Position numbers and translations under genes: made by a program
Notes under the pieces: generated by a model
Databases searched by the model: none
Told to the model about the DNA's origin: nothing
Seen by the model: the letters and a program-made list of their open reading frames with translations, nothing else
NCBI GenBank assembly: GCA_022641835.1
Contig: CP048715.1
Span: forward strand, 1,612,001 to 1,676,000
From: Petasospora fabianii
Taxonomy: Eukaryota; Ascomycota; Saccharomycetes; Phaffomycetales; Wickerhamomycetaceae
Length of the DNA: 64,000 bases
Direction: 5' to 3'
Part shown: piece by piece, positions 1-9,442 of the stretch
How the letters are laid out: each line of letters opens with the position of its first letter
Position numbering within the stretch: the first letter of the stretch is position 1

Positions 1-1719
1 TTCTCATGTGCTCTCAGCAGAGAAATCTTACTCCAGGGGAGAATCTATGTTAGTGAGCATAACTTGTGCTTCAACTCCAATCTACTCGGATGGGTCACAC
101 ACCTTGTCATTCCATTCAATGAGATTGTTGGATTTGAGAAGACAGTCACTGCTGGTCTATTCCCCAACGGTATCGCAGTGAAGTGCAAGGACACAGTCAA
201 GTCATTTGCAAGCTTTATGTCGAGAGACAATGTTCTCGATTTCTTCTATGCCGTGTGGCAAGCTTCCGGTGACCAAAGTAAGGACACTACCACCTTCAAG
301 AAGAACGAACTGATGTCTTTGAATGGTCCTCTTATCTTAACCAAGGAGATGAATATCGACGAAGAAGACCCTGCCTTTGTTGCTGCACAGCTGTCTATCG
401 ATGGTGATAGCCCTACCAAACGCAAAAACTCTGAATCGACTACGTCATTCTCATCAGACGATGAGATGGATGAGGAAGACGAATCCAGTGATAGTGTAGA
501 TGGATGGACAGAAGCCAAGACTACAAATCAAAGTGTCTTCCATCTCAAGTCTGACTCCAAATATCACTACGATGGTGTCCTTGCACATGCCCGCACTACA
601 TGCCCATACGATCCAGAGGCAAACAATGAGACAGTTCTCGCTAGAGAGAATCTCAAGTGTCCACCAGGGGTGGTGTATGAACTCCTCTTTGGTAGTACAA
701 CGGACATGCTTACTAATTTCTTGAATACTCAAGACTCTCGAGACATCTCAGACTTCTCAGCGTACGCCCAAAATGATGATGGAAACAAGGAACGTCATTA
801 TGAGTACATCAAGGGTCTCAACTTTTCCATGGGTCCAAAGCAAACTAAGTGTCTTGTTAAGGAAACAATTGACCACTTGGATTTTGACAAGTACATCAAT
901 GTTGTGAATACAACTCAAACTCCGGACGTACCTTCGGGTGGTGCCTTTTGTGTCAAGACGAGATATATTATGACCTGGGGTGCTAATAACACCACTGATC
1001 TAGTCGTATCGTATTGGATCCATTGGATGGGATCAAGTTGGGTCAAAGGTGTGATTGAAAAGAGTACTAAATCTGGCCAGGAAGCCGCTATCAAGACATT
1101 GATTGAAATGGTCAAAAAGACCATCGATGACAACATCGAAGAGAAGATTGAGTCCGTTGAGGTCTTGAAGGACGATACACCAGAGACTGTTGAAAAGGTT
1201 ACCCAAGCGCCGGTTATCACTCCAGCTAAATCGGTTCCATCCGAGACGTTATCGATCACTTGGATCACTGCGATTAGTCCTTTCAATGCTCTTATCTTGG
1301 TGTTTTTGTCTCTCATTCTTTATGTCCAACTCTCAATTCTTCAGGGTATTCAACAGGTTACAGATTTGACTGCTAGTACTGCAAACTTTCGATCTAGTAC
1401 TGGATCCAATATCCTTGGGGATAACATTGACTATAACTCTGTTGTGTTTGACGCTGAAGAGATCCTCATTTGGAACTGGATTGATGAACGCGCTGGGAAA
1501 CTTGATGTGCCAAGGAAGGAGAAGACACAGTCGATTCAAAAAGAGATCGATGAGGTCATTCTTAAATGGTCATCGGGTGAACTTGACACAACTTCTGGTC
1601 GTGGACTCGTCTTAGATGTGAAAAGACATATCGAGGAGTACGCACAACTTGCAGAGAATGACAAGGACAAATCCAAGAAGGCGGAAGAGTTGAGAAGGGC
1701 CATCGAGGCTCTGCTTTGA
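1..1719 (+). CDS. LAM5/LAM6 (LTC1)-type GRAM-StART-like sterol transfer protein, 5' truncated by window
   Basis: The reading frame is open from base 1 to a TGA at 1717-1719, so the start lies before the window; 572 residues are visible. The visible N-terminus is a GRAM/PH-like domain (first ~65 residues, with a GRIYVSEHNLCF strand pattern). An acidic/serine linker follows, then one VASt/StART-like domain (about residues 215-395, starting CPPGVVYELLFG), and one strong membrane segment near 430-455 (NALILVFLSLILYVQLSIL), then a charged helical tail. Proteins of this family sit in the ER membrane at contact sites and move sterol between membranes. YSP2/LAM4 paralogues have two StART-like domains; a single one fits the LAM5/LAM6 branch. 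The family call is secure; the exact orthologue is an inference because the N-terminus is missing. Confidence 0.85.
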   Translation, partial: FSCALSREILLQGRIYVSEHNLCFNSNLLGWVTHLVIPFNEIVGFEKTVTAGLFPNGIAVKCKDTVKSFASFMSRDNVLDFFYAVWQASGDQSKDTTTFKKNELMSLNGPLILTKEMNIDEEDPAFVAAQLSIDGDSPTKRKNSESTTSFSSDDEMDEEDESSDSVDGWTEAKTTNQSVFHLKSDSKYHYDGVLAHARTTCPYDPEANNETVLARENLKCPPGVVYELLFGSTTDMLTNFLNTQDSRDISDFSAYAQNDDGNKERHYEYIKGLNFSMGPKQTKCLVKETIDHLDFDKYINVVNTTQTPDVPSGGAFCVKTRYIMTWGANNTTDLVVSYWIHWMGSSWVKGVIEKSTKSGQEAAIKTLIEMVKKTIDDNIEEKIESVEVLKDDTPETVEKVTQAPVITPAKSVPSETLSITWITAISPFNALILVFLSLILYVQLSILQGIQQVTDLTASTANFRSSTGSNILGDNIDYNSVVFDAEEILIWNWIDERAGKLDVPRKEKTQSIQKEIDEVILKWSSGELDTTSGRGLVLDVKRHIEEYAQLAENDKDKSKKAEELRRAIEALL

Positions 1720-2152
1720 AAAAGCACTGTCTATCACGTAGAAGAGTTAGATAAGGTCGCGTTATGAATTGATGAGATGATGAATGATTAAAAATGAGTT
1801 GCTTGTAGAGCTTAGAGATTATCTGACATTCTCCCCTGCGGTGATTGGCCTAGGGAAAGTCCGCATTCGGCAACACTCCGGGGAAGATTCCGAATTTGGA
1901 AGCTACTGCATTCGGCGAAAGCGCGGAGAAAGCTGTCAGTATATTCAGTAGATTTGTCTCTAAATAAAGCCACGTTTTGTGCTCATCTTTGAGCTCCACA
2001 GTCGTCATTTTGCTCCACAGCGAGGCTTTACTACTCAAAACATCTTTCCGAGGGAGAACCGGATCTGATCTTCACTTAAAGAGCTGCTGCAGATCGTCAT
2101 TATTGATATTGTATGACATTGTCGGAATCTATCTCAATACAATTAACGAAAG
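1720..2152. other. Intergenic spacer upstream of the SulP gene
   Basis: It holds the 3' flank of the LAM gene and the promoter of the SulP gene. Two copies of CATTCGGC about 50 bases apart (near 1863 and 1909) are visible. A 52-codon ATG frame on the minus strand (1850-2008) overlaps them; it resembles no protein I know and is not called. Confidence 0.5.
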
Positions 2153-4273
2153 ATGAGCTCTGAAAGAAACTCACCAGATCCGGCTACAAAGCCTCTGCTT
2201 AGCCGTCAACGATCTCTACCTGGTACTACATCATATGACTCCGTGATGGGTTCTCCGTCAAGGCCTCAAAGACCGAGAAAAGTCGTTTCATCTCTTCGGA
2301 ATGAGGTCTCTTATGAGCCGGGCCGTCCTCCAAGTTCAACTACCGACTCATCAATAATCTCACAGGAGCCTTCACTCGATCAAAGCATTACATGGAAGCA
2401 ACGACTACCATATTACCTACCTTGCTTCTCATGGCTCCCTACTTACACAACATCAGACCTTATTGGGGATACAATCGCGGGCCTTTCACTAGCGTCCTTT
2501 CAAATACCACTTGCCCTTTCATACGCCACATCAGTTGCCCATGTCCCAGCTTTATGTGGTCTTTATGCCCTTGCGATCCCACCGATCATCTATGCCGTCT
2601 TTGGCTCTGTTCCACAGATGATTGTAGGTCCAGAAGTCGCAATCTCTCTAGTTGTCGGACAGGCGGTTGAACCTCTTGTTGTTCATGAGGGACATGATCC
2701 CGTTGACCTCGTGAGTATCATGGCATGCATTGGTGGGTTTTTCCTTCTAGGAGCCGGTCTAAGTCGCTTTGGATTCCTCGATAATGTGTTGAGCAGAGCC
2801 TTGCTTCGTGGATTCATCTCTGGTGTTGGTATTGTTATGATCATCAACTCGTTATACGATGAACTCGGTGTTAGAATTGTCAACCCAGACATCCCAACTC
2901 ACTTCCACTCACCGATAGAGAAGATGTGGGCTCTGAAGAATAGCATACATGATATCCATACCCCAACTGCACTCATCAGTCTTGTGGCGTTGGTAGTTTT
3001 GATCACCACGAGCATTCTCAAGAATGCACTCGTTGCTAAGGGTCACACAAAGATGATCTTCATCCCAGAGATCTTGATTGTTGTTGTTGCTTCTACGATT
3101 CTATCTGCACATTACGGCTGGAAGCACTCAAAAGTTGAAGTTGTTGGTAAGATCAAGACAAGCAATATGACATACAACTGGCCATTTTCTAAGGAAATGC
3201 GTGCACTTTATCCAAACCTCATGACCTCGTCCATTCTTGCTGCTACACTTGGATTCTTTGAGTCCACTACTGCATCAAAATCACTCGGATCTCAATATGA
3301 CTTGCCAATCTCATCTAACCGTGAGCTTGTAGCTCTTGGATTCTGCAACATTTTTGGAGGGCTGATAGGTGCGCTTCCAGCATTTGGTGGTTATGGACGT
3401 TCCAAGATAAATGCCATGTCTGGTGCCAAGACCACAATGTCTGGCCTTATCATGGGCCTTTTGACCTTAATCACAATATTCGGTCTACTGAGATACCTTC
3501 GCTACCTCCCGAAGTGTGTTCTTTCCGTTGTAACCACCATGGTGGCTATCAGATTGCTTGAGGAGACACCAAGTGATTTGCTATTCCATTGGAGAGCTGG
3601 TGGATACTCAGAACTGCTTGTCTTCTGCATCACCGTCTTGGCCACGTTGTTTTACTCTGTCGAGGCCGGTGTTGCTGTTGGCTGTGCTTATTCTGTGATT
3701 ATAGTCATCAAGAACTCGAGTCGTTCTCGTATCCAGATTCTTGGTCGTATACCTGGAACCAACACCTTTGTCAACGCAGATGAACCACTGTTTGACGATG
3801 ATGGTGAGCCACATCAAGTCCAGGTTCTTGAGGAGATTGAAGGTTGTTTGATCGTCAAGATCACTGAGCCATTAACATTCTCAAATACATCGGATTTGAA
3901 GCTCAGACTACTCCGTCTTGAACGCTACGGATCTGCTGAAACACATCCAGCTACTCCAAGAATGAGACAGGAATTCATGAACAGGAATGTGATCTTTGAT
4001 TTGAAGGGGTTAACTTTCTTTGACTCGTCAGCCTCTCAGATCTTCTATGAGATCTTGGATGGTTACCGCAAGAGAGGTATCGCCTTCTACTTTGTTGGTG
4101 TCCCTACAAAGTTTGGAATTAGAGAAAGATTAAGAGACTCGGGAATCCTTGCCCTTGGTGATGGAAAGTTGTTCTCTAGCATTGAGGAGGTGCTACATAT
4201 TGTTGACGCTGCATCTGAGAGAGAAAACAGCGTTGGCTCAATTAAAATGGCGGACCCTTCATTGTCGGTCTGA
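2153..4273 (+). CDS. SulP-family anion transporter, YPR003C-like
   Basis: A 706-residue SLC26/SulP transporter. The cytosolic N-terminus (~1-85) is serine/proline rich. The hydrophobic core starts with the family block YYLPCFSWLP (~87-96), then FQIPLALSYATSVAHVPALCGLYAL and VPQMIVGPEVAISLVVGQAVE. A C-terminal STAS domain (~555-690) contains the NVIFDLKGLTFFDSSAS strand-helix block. The wording and length match S. cerevisiae YPR003C (753 aa), a putative sulfate/anion transporter reported at the ER, better than the plasma-membrane sulfate permeases SUL1/SUL2 (~860-890 aa). The substrate is not determined by sequence. The start ATG at 2153 follows an A-rich leader (ACGAAAG). CTG codons sit at hydrophobic positions, for example codon 488, which supports the standard genetic code. 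Confidence 0.9.
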   Translation: MSSERNSPDPATKPLLSRQRSLPGTTSYDSVMGSPSRPQRPRKVVSSLRNEVSYEPGRPPSSTTDSSIISQEPSLDQSITWKQRLPYYLPCFSWLPTYTTSDLIGDTIAGLSLASFQIPLALSYATSVAHVPALCGLYALAIPPIIYAVFGSVPQMIVGPEVAISLVVGQAVEPLVVHEGHDPVDLVSIMACIGGFFLLGAGLSRFGFLDNVLSRALLRGFISGVGIVMIINSLYDELGVRIVNPDIPTHFHSPIEKMWALKNSIHDIHTPTALISLVALVVLITTSILKNALVAKGHTKMIFIPEILIVVVASTILSAHYGWKHSKVEVVGKIKTSNMTYNWPFSKEMRALYPNLMTSSILAATLGFFESTTASKSLGSQYDLPISSNRELVALGFCNIFGGLIGALPAFGGYGRSKINAMSGAKTTMSGLIMGLLTLITIFGLLRYLRYLPKCVLSVVTTMVAIRLLEETPSDLLFHWRAGGYSELLVFCITVLATLFYSVEAGVAVGCAYSVIIVIKNSSRSRIQILGRIPGTNTFVNADEPLFDDDGEPHQVQVLEEIEGCLIVKITEPLTFSNTSDLKLRLLRLERYGSAETHPATPRMRQEFMNRNVIFDLKGLTFFDSSASQIFYEILDGYRKRGIAFYFVGVPTKFGIRERLRDSGILALGDGKLFSSIEEVLHIVDAASERENSVGSIKMADPSLSV

Positions 4274-4440
4274 CACACTATTTAATACACTATTTCATCT
4301 AATCCTTGAACGTGGTCAAACTAGCAAGTTAGATTTCTAGGCTTCGGTTTAAAGCGGAACATAACAAGGAACGCGGAAGATTGGCGCCATAACAGCTTCT
4401 CTTTCCACTTCATATATCAACAACACTGTGCTACTCCCCA

Positions 4441-6813
4441 ATGCAAAGTACCGCTGGAGTAGTTGGTAGCTCAGCCATCAATTTATCGCAGTCTTTCACC
4501 AGGATCCGCTCTGGCACAACAGCGCCACAGACAGCCGCCCCCATTACGGCGGCACAGCGTCTCCCAGGTCGTGTTATCTGTGGACTCTTCGACACGGGTA
4601 GGGTTGATGACCCAATTGGAGTATGTTTCGTGCATTTTGCCACTGGTCAGGTGTCATTGTGTACCGTATGGGACTCTCAGACTTATGTTAGAACCTTCCA
4701 TAAGATTGCTGTCCATGAACCTACGGAAATAGTGCTTCCCGCCAAGGAGTCCAAGTTACACGCCATCTTGAGGGCTAACGTCGAGCCAGTCGTCAAGATC
4801 ACTAGCTTAGAGCGGAAAAGGTTCACCTCAGAAGCCGGTATGGAGACACTTAAGAGAATAGCTTTTGAAAAGCAACTCAACTACCTTGTCAGTGAACTCG
4901 CAGACCACTCAAATGCCCTTGCCGCCCTTTCTGGTGTGTTCCATCACATCACAACGAGCTCAAACGTACAATATGACCACTGGAGACTTAAACACGAGAG
5001 ATTGGACAGCTTTGTGAACATTGATACACATACTTTGCGCTCTTTGGACCTCACATCCAATTCCTTGGAGAAGAACGGCCTCTCGGTATTCAAGTTTCTC
5101 AACTCTACACTTACTAAGATGGGGGAAAGAGCGCTCAAGACTAATATTCTTCAGCCTCTCACTGACAGAGGTAGCATCGAAGAAAGACTTAAAGCAGTTA
5201 ATGAGCTTCACGGGAAGTTTCAGACGATGGCTGCTTTGAGAGATGAGATGAAGGGCTCTCAAGACCTCGACAAGCTTTTCGCATTGCTTCTACTTTCAAG
5301 AAACCAGGCAGCTGTTATTTCATCCACGCAGAAGGTCAATGACATCATCTTCGTAAAGCAAGCAGTTAAGATGGCTCATAGAATCAGTTCAATATTGGAA
5401 GGTTGCGACTCAGCTTTGCTCAAGCAAATCCATGCTATTTGTAACCATGAAAGCATTTCTCAAGTTAAGGAACTCATAGATGAGAGCATCAACGAAGACT
5501 GCACTTGGGAATCCAGGGCCTTGGATCTCAAAAACCAGCAGTGCTATGCTGTGAAAGCAGGACGAAATGGTCTTCTTGATGTTTCTCGTCAGGTCTATAA
5601 AGTTGTTGTAGACGAAGTGCTCAATAATATCAATAGCTTGGCCGAGGAACACAGTTTGAGTTTGGAGGAAGCCTACAACACTCGCAGAGGTTTCTACGTC
5701 AAGGTGCTTGATCATAAAAGCGGTGATACTGTTCCTGATGTATTTGTCAATCGATCTGAGAAGAAAAGGTTCCTCGAATGCACTACCCTTGATATCATGA
5801 AGTGCAATGCCAGGTTAGACGACACAGTTAATGAGATTCTTACAATCAGCAACGAAGTGATTGAGTCTCTCATCCTGGAGATAACTGAGTTTTTACCTCA
5901 TCTTTTTATGCTAGCAGAAGCGATTGGAATGCTCGATCTTCTTCAATGTTTTGCATTCAATGCAGCGAAGCACAACTACGTGTGCCCTGAGTTTTCAGAT
6001 TCCATCACCCTTAAGGCAAGCAGACATCCTATCGTGGAGACCCTTGTGCCGAACTTCATTACTAACGATGTATGCTGCATCCAAGATGTTTCACGTTTCC
6101 AGATTATTACTGGAACCAACATGAGTGGTAAATCAGTCTACCTTCGACAAGTTGCCATCCTTTCTATAATGGCTCAGATGGGGTCCTTTGTCCCTGCAGA
6201 CTTTGCCTCTTTCAAGATCTTCGAATGCCTCCGTGCCAGAATCTCAGTTGACACTAATGGTTCTAACGCATCAACTTTTGCTACCGAGATGAGTGAAGCA
6301 GCATGTATCATTGAAGATGCAAACGAGAAAAGTCTCATCATTATTGATGAGCTAGGAAGAGGATCAAGTATTAATGATGCCTTCGCTATCACATTATCAA
6401 TTTTTGAGCATTTACTTGAAACGGGTGCCACTGTTTTCGTTGCAACACACTTCCATGAGCTCTCCACCATCTTGGAGACGCGTCAAGGTGTGCTTCAGAG
6501 CCATATGAAGACAAATATCTCGAACAATGACGGGACCATCACCATGGACTACCGTTTAACAAATGGCGTAACCGAGGCGAAGAGATATGGTATCAAGATG
6601 GCACGGAATTTCTTCTCCCAAGACATCATCAGTCGAGCTAATGACATTTCTAAGAAGCTTGAAGGTACATCAAAGCAGGCGCGTGCTCAAGATGCTATTA
6701 CTGAAAAGAACAAAAGATTTACAAACTTGATGGCTGTCCTCAAATACGTTTCAACGTCAAGTGACTTGAGTGGCTCGTTGCTTCATGATATCCAGGATGA
6801 GTTCTTGGACTGA
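4441..6813 (+). CDS. MSH4: Meiotic MutS homologue Msh4
   Basis: A 790-residue MutS-family protein without the N-terminal mismatch-recognition domain, as expected for MSH4. The connector/lever/clamp region spans ~80-500. The ATPase domain has Walker A GTNMSGKSVYLRQ (~556-568), Walker B LIIIDELGRGSS (~632-643) and the ATHFHEL switch (~675). The valine after GKS and the non-proline before NMSGKS are, to my memory, shared with S. cerevisiae Msh4, so they are not a defect. With Msh5 it forms the ZMM clamp that stabilises crossover intermediates in meiotic prophase. The ATG at 4441 is the first in frame. The 167-base gap to the SulP stop must hold its promoter. The frame is intact, implying selection for a meiotic recombination programme. 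Confidence 0.95.
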   Translation: MQSTAGVVGSSAINLSQSFTRIRSGTTAPQTAAPITAAQRLPGRVICGLFDTGRVDDPIGVCFVHFATGQVSLCTVWDSQTYVRTFHKIAVHEPTEIVLPAKESKLHAILRANVEPVVKITSLERKRFTSEAGMETLKRIAFEKQLNYLVSELADHSNALAALSGVFHHITTSSNVQYDHWRLKHERLDSFVNIDTHTLRSLDLTSNSLEKNGLSVFKFLNSTLTKMGERALKTNILQPLTDRGSIEERLKAVNELHGKFQTMAALRDEMKGSQDLDKLFALLLLSRNQAAVISSTQKVNDIIFVKQAVKMAHRISSILEGCDSALLKQIHAICNHESISQVKELIDESINEDCTWESRALDLKNQQCYAVKAGRNGLLDVSRQVYKVVVDEVLNNINSLAEEHSLSLEEAYNTRRGFYVKVLDHKSGDTVPDVFVNRSEKKRFLECTTLDIMKCNARLDDTVNEILTISNEVIESLILEITEFLPHLFMLAEAIGMLDLLQCFAFNAAKHNYVCPEFSDSITLKASRHPIVETLVPNFITNDVCCIQDVSRFQIITGTNMSGKSVYLRQVAILSIMAQMGSFVPADFASFKIFECLRARISVDTNGSNASTFATEMSEAACIIEDANEKSLIIIDELGRGSSINDAFAITLSIFEHLLETGATVFVATHFHELSTILETRQGVLQSHMKTNISNNDGTITMDYRLTNGVTEAKRYGIKMARNFFSQDIISRANDISKKLEGTSKQARAQDAITEKNKRFTNLMAVLKYVSTSSDLSGSLLHDIQDEFLD

Positions 6814-6873
6814 TTCTATTGAAGAAGAAAGGATCAATATATCATTATATCGTTGCATTCATAATATCGATCA

Positions 6874-7080
6874 TCAAATGTTGTGCTTCTTTGTCATTCC
6901 AAAAGAACTTCTCATTTCATCGTAAAACAAAAGTCTCCAAGCTTTGAATTTGTGAAAAGCGGTTGGCTTGAAAGATCCGCTTGTTTCTCTAAGCTTTGGT
7001 CCATTACCAGCATGAGGATCAATACCGTTAACCTTGTTGTAAACACTTCGTACGAATCTGTGGAATGCTGGACTTTGCAT
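6874..7080 (-). CDS. Small conserved-looking basic protein, 68 aa, function unknown
   Basis: An ATG-to-TGA frame of 68 codons on the minus strand, ending 60 bases beyond the convergent MSH4 stop. The protein starts MQSPAFHRFVRSVYNKVNG, has a glycine/proline middle and ends with an aromatic, charged segment (KFKAWRLLFYDEMRSSFG) and a basic tail. Composition and codon use look like the real genes around it and the position fits a normal gene slot. I cannot name it. The basic, aromatic N-terminus with no acidic residue in the first ~20 positions would suit a small mitochondrial protein, but that is inference only. It has no obvious membrane segment. Confidence 0.6.
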   Translation of the reverse strand: MQSPAFHRFVRSVYNKVNGIDPHAGNGPKLRETSGSFKPTAFHKFKAWRLLFYDEMRSSFGMTKKHNI

Positions 7081-7457
7081 AAGCTGAATGATGGATTGTT
7101 AGGGACTAGATTGTATGGGACAAGCGACAAACACATACTCGTCTGTAGAGGAGCTCCTCTATACTATTTGGCGTCATTAAGGTGATATTTTGGATAGACT
7201 TCAAGACTTCACAGCGGGAACTGTGGTTAAAAGTTGTTTCTTGATGTTAATGTTGGATGTTCGAAAGTCCTTCGAGGTCCTTTGTCTCCTCTGGTTGCCC
7301 GTTATCTTATGGCAGACTAATGGTGTTATGAGGATTTAGCGAGTAATTAACTACGCCATAGAAGGTAAATACATCTGAATAAATAATAATAAATATGGTT
7401 AATAAATATGGTTAATAAATATGCTTCTGATGAGCAGAAATCAGTCGTCCGTATGGT
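7081..7457. other. Intergenic spacer between two small minus-strand genes
   Basis: It probably contains the promoter of the 68-residue gene and the 3' flank of the next gene. A tandem AATAAATATGGTT repeat lies near 7391-7416. I see no gene, tRNA or other structure. Confidence 0.5.
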
Positions 7458-7775
7458 TCATTCAGCGCTATTAGCTGTTGCTGCTGCCCTTGCGGCTCTT
7501 GACTCCTTCAACTGTTTGACTCTACCTTCGATAATTTCGTCATTCTTGTCAACCATCTGATAAAACAGGTATCCAAACCCGGTCCAGAAACCAGCAGAGT
7601 ATACATAGCCCATCTTTCCTGAACTGAATGGTCTGTTAAGGACACCAAGTTGGAAGCCTCTGACGATCACGCCTAATGTCATTTTTGTTAGTAGTCTGGA
7701 CACGACAAATAATCGAGAAGTTGACCTACCAAAGAAGGCCCAGCCAGCATATCCAAGTGTTGAGGCAGCAGGCAT
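7458..7775 (-). CDS. Small two-membrane-segment protein, two exons; possible complex I accessory subunit
   Basis: Exon 1 is 7775-7730 (46 nt) and exon 2 is 7672-7458 (215 nt), giving 86 residues. The intron 7729-7673 is only 57 nt, with GTAGGT at the 5' site, TACTAAC (7693-7687 on the minus strand) and TTAG at the 3' site. The joined protein reads MPAASTLGYAGWAFFG then VIVRGFQLGVLNRPFSS. It has two hydrophobic segments (about 8-22 and 38-54) and a charged C-terminal helix rich in Lys/Arg/Ala. The layout resembles small accessory proteins of fungal respiratory complex I (NUXM-like), and a complex I subunit gene is elsewhere in the window, but I cannot prove membership. The intron has no stop in the exon 1 frame, so the unspliced message would encode a 105-residue form. 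Confidence 0.65.
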   Translation of the reverse strand: MPAASTLGYAGWAFFGRSTSRLFVVSRLLTKMTLGVIVRGFQLGVLNRPFSSGKMGYVYSAGFWTGFGYLFYQMVDKNDEIIEGRVKQLKESRAARAAATANSAE

Positions 7776-8093
7776 TGAGATATATTTGGTGTTAGGGACG
7801 TTTTCGGCCTTAGTGGACGATCTGTAGACTCTTTAAAGCCCTTCTATGGATAAAGAGGAGTGCTCTCTCTCCCCACTGATTTCTTCTCAGACGATCGCGA
7901 GAGCTGCTGCGGGGAATGTCACGTGAGTGGTCACGTGAGTGTGACACGCTCTATGGACTCTCTACTTCGACACAAAAAGTCCTCATGAGACGGGTGATCA
8001 AAGTTTAAGTATAAGATGTACTACTTGTTGTACCAATCTACAATGTTTCCCTTGCAGTGATGCTACTACAGTTATACGTTGAGGTACGTCAAC
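7776..8093. promoter_or_regulatory. Divergent promoter with a tandem CACGTG element
   Basis: This spacer separates the divergent two-exon gene and the lipid phosphatase gene. At 7918-7929 and 7930-7941 the 12-mer GTCACGTGAGTG is repeated perfectly head to tail, giving two CACGTG E-boxes 12 bases apart. CACGTG is the core site of Cbf1/Pho4-type bHLH factors in yeasts; which factor acts here is inference. Confidence 0.55.
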
Positions 8094-9191
8094 ATGTTCT
8101 CCAAGGCGTTCAAGGACTCGTTGTTCCAGATCAAGAACACACAGTTCTCCACTTTGACAGCTCTCTCATATCTTGGTGATTGGGTGATATACATCGTTCT
8201 TATAATAGGTGCCATGTTGTGGAGAAGAGGTAATCCCAGGTATCATGAATTTAGCTTGGATGACAACTCCATCTCCCACACTTACTACAACGATATCGCT
8301 GTGATGTTCAACGACGTCATGTTATTCATACTCTCATTAGTGGCACCAGTGGTCTTCACATTTGTTGTGTTTGGCTTCGATCCGCTTGATAGCATCACTC
8401 GTAAAGTTTGGAATATCTTTGTCGGTCTTTTAGCTTTTACTGGTATGCATGCATATCAATCTATTGTAGTGACGATTCTTAAGATCCAGCTTGGTGTCCC
8501 AAGACCAGATATGATTCAAAGATGTCAGCCAAGAGACTGGTCCTTGCCAACACTTGGCACTTTGAATAACGTTGGTATCTGTGGCCTGACTAACCTTCAA
8601 TTGATCCGTGATGGTTTCAAGAGCTTCCCATCTGGTCATGCTGCTACTGCAAGTACATCTGCACTGTTCTGTTTCTTCCTCTTCGCAACCAAGTATAAGG
8701 TCTTTGACGAGAGGCCACTCACTTTGAAGATCATCATTTCCATTCTTCCTTTCAAAATTGCCATGTTTCTTACTGCATCAAGGTTTTCAGACAACCGTCA
8801 TTTCATCAGTGACTTGATTGCTGGTGCAATTATTGGTATTTTCTCGGCATATCTGGTTTATCGAATCTACCTTTCGTCCTTGACTGATGAACTGAACTCA
8901 GGCCAAGCTCTCCCACCGAGAAGATTGGCAGCAGGCGATCCAAAGAAGTTGTTTTGGCGCTTCCTGAGAGACCCAACGTACCACTACAACGAGTATGCCT
9001 CTCCAATCGAGGATATTGACTTTGCCTCGGCAGCTTCATCGCCTGTAGACTCTGAAGATCCTAATAGGTCACACTCAAATCCAGCTGGTAAATACTCAGG
9101 TACAAACTTGCATACACTGAGAGGGATGAGTAGCTCCGGTACCTACTCTAGAGGAGCATCGAGAGCGGGAACCAACAGAATCTCGGCGTGA
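8094..9191 (+). CDS. PAP2-type lipid phosphate phosphatase (DPP1/LPP1 family)
   Basis: A 365-residue integral membrane phosphatase starting at the ATG at 8094. The three-part catalytic signature is complete: K130-IQLGVP-R137-P (motif 1), PSGH at 179-182 (motif 2) and SR-FSDNR-H-FIS-D at 229-240 (motif 3). About six hydrophobic segments lie between residues 20 and 260, followed by a long serine-rich cytosolic tail (~265-365) that makes it longer than S. cerevisiae Dpp1/Lpp1 (~275-290 aa). The family dephosphorylates diacylglycerol pyrophosphate and phosphatidate in vacuolar or Golgi membranes. Sequence alone does not separate DPP1 from LPP1. The tail contains many Ser/Thr sites that could be phosphorylated. 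Confidence 0.85.
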   Translation: MFSKAFKDSLFQIKNTQFSTLTALSYLGDWVIYIVLIIGAMLWRRGNPRYHEFSLDDNSISHTYYNDIAVMFNDVMLFILSLVAPVVFTFVVFGFDPLDSITRKVWNIFVGLLAFTGMHAYQSIVVTILKIQLGVPRPDMIQRCQPRDWSLPTLGTLNNVGICGLTNLQLIRDGFKSFPSGHAATASTSALFCFFLFATKYKVFDERPLTLKIIISILPFKIAMFLTASRFSDNRHFISDLIAGAIIGIFSAYLVYRIYLSSLTDELNSGQALPPRRLAAGDPKKLFWRFLRDPTYHYNEYASPIEDIDFASAASSPVDSEDPNRSHSNPAGKYSGTNLHTLRGMSSSGTYSRGASRAGTNRISA

Positions 9192-9442
9192 AACGGGGAG
9201 AGCTGGCGTGATACGAGTAAGGACACATACATTACATTTAGGTAAATTGAATGATTAGCTGTTTTCAAGCCATCAACTGGGCTTAATGATGTAGCGAAGA
9301 TTGAGATGTCCGATAAGGGCGCCATCCAAGTCCCCGTAGGCATCTCCGAGGCGCGGAGAAATCCCATAAAGAAACACACAACACACCGAATTACAACAAT
9401 ACTTCAGTGACTAAACAGACATCATCAGGCACTGACGTTGCA

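Noticed and set aside
1850-2008. 52-codon ATG frame on the minus strand before the SulP gene
   Set aside because: It overlaps CATTCGGC repeats that look like promoter elements and its sequence matches no small protein family I know.
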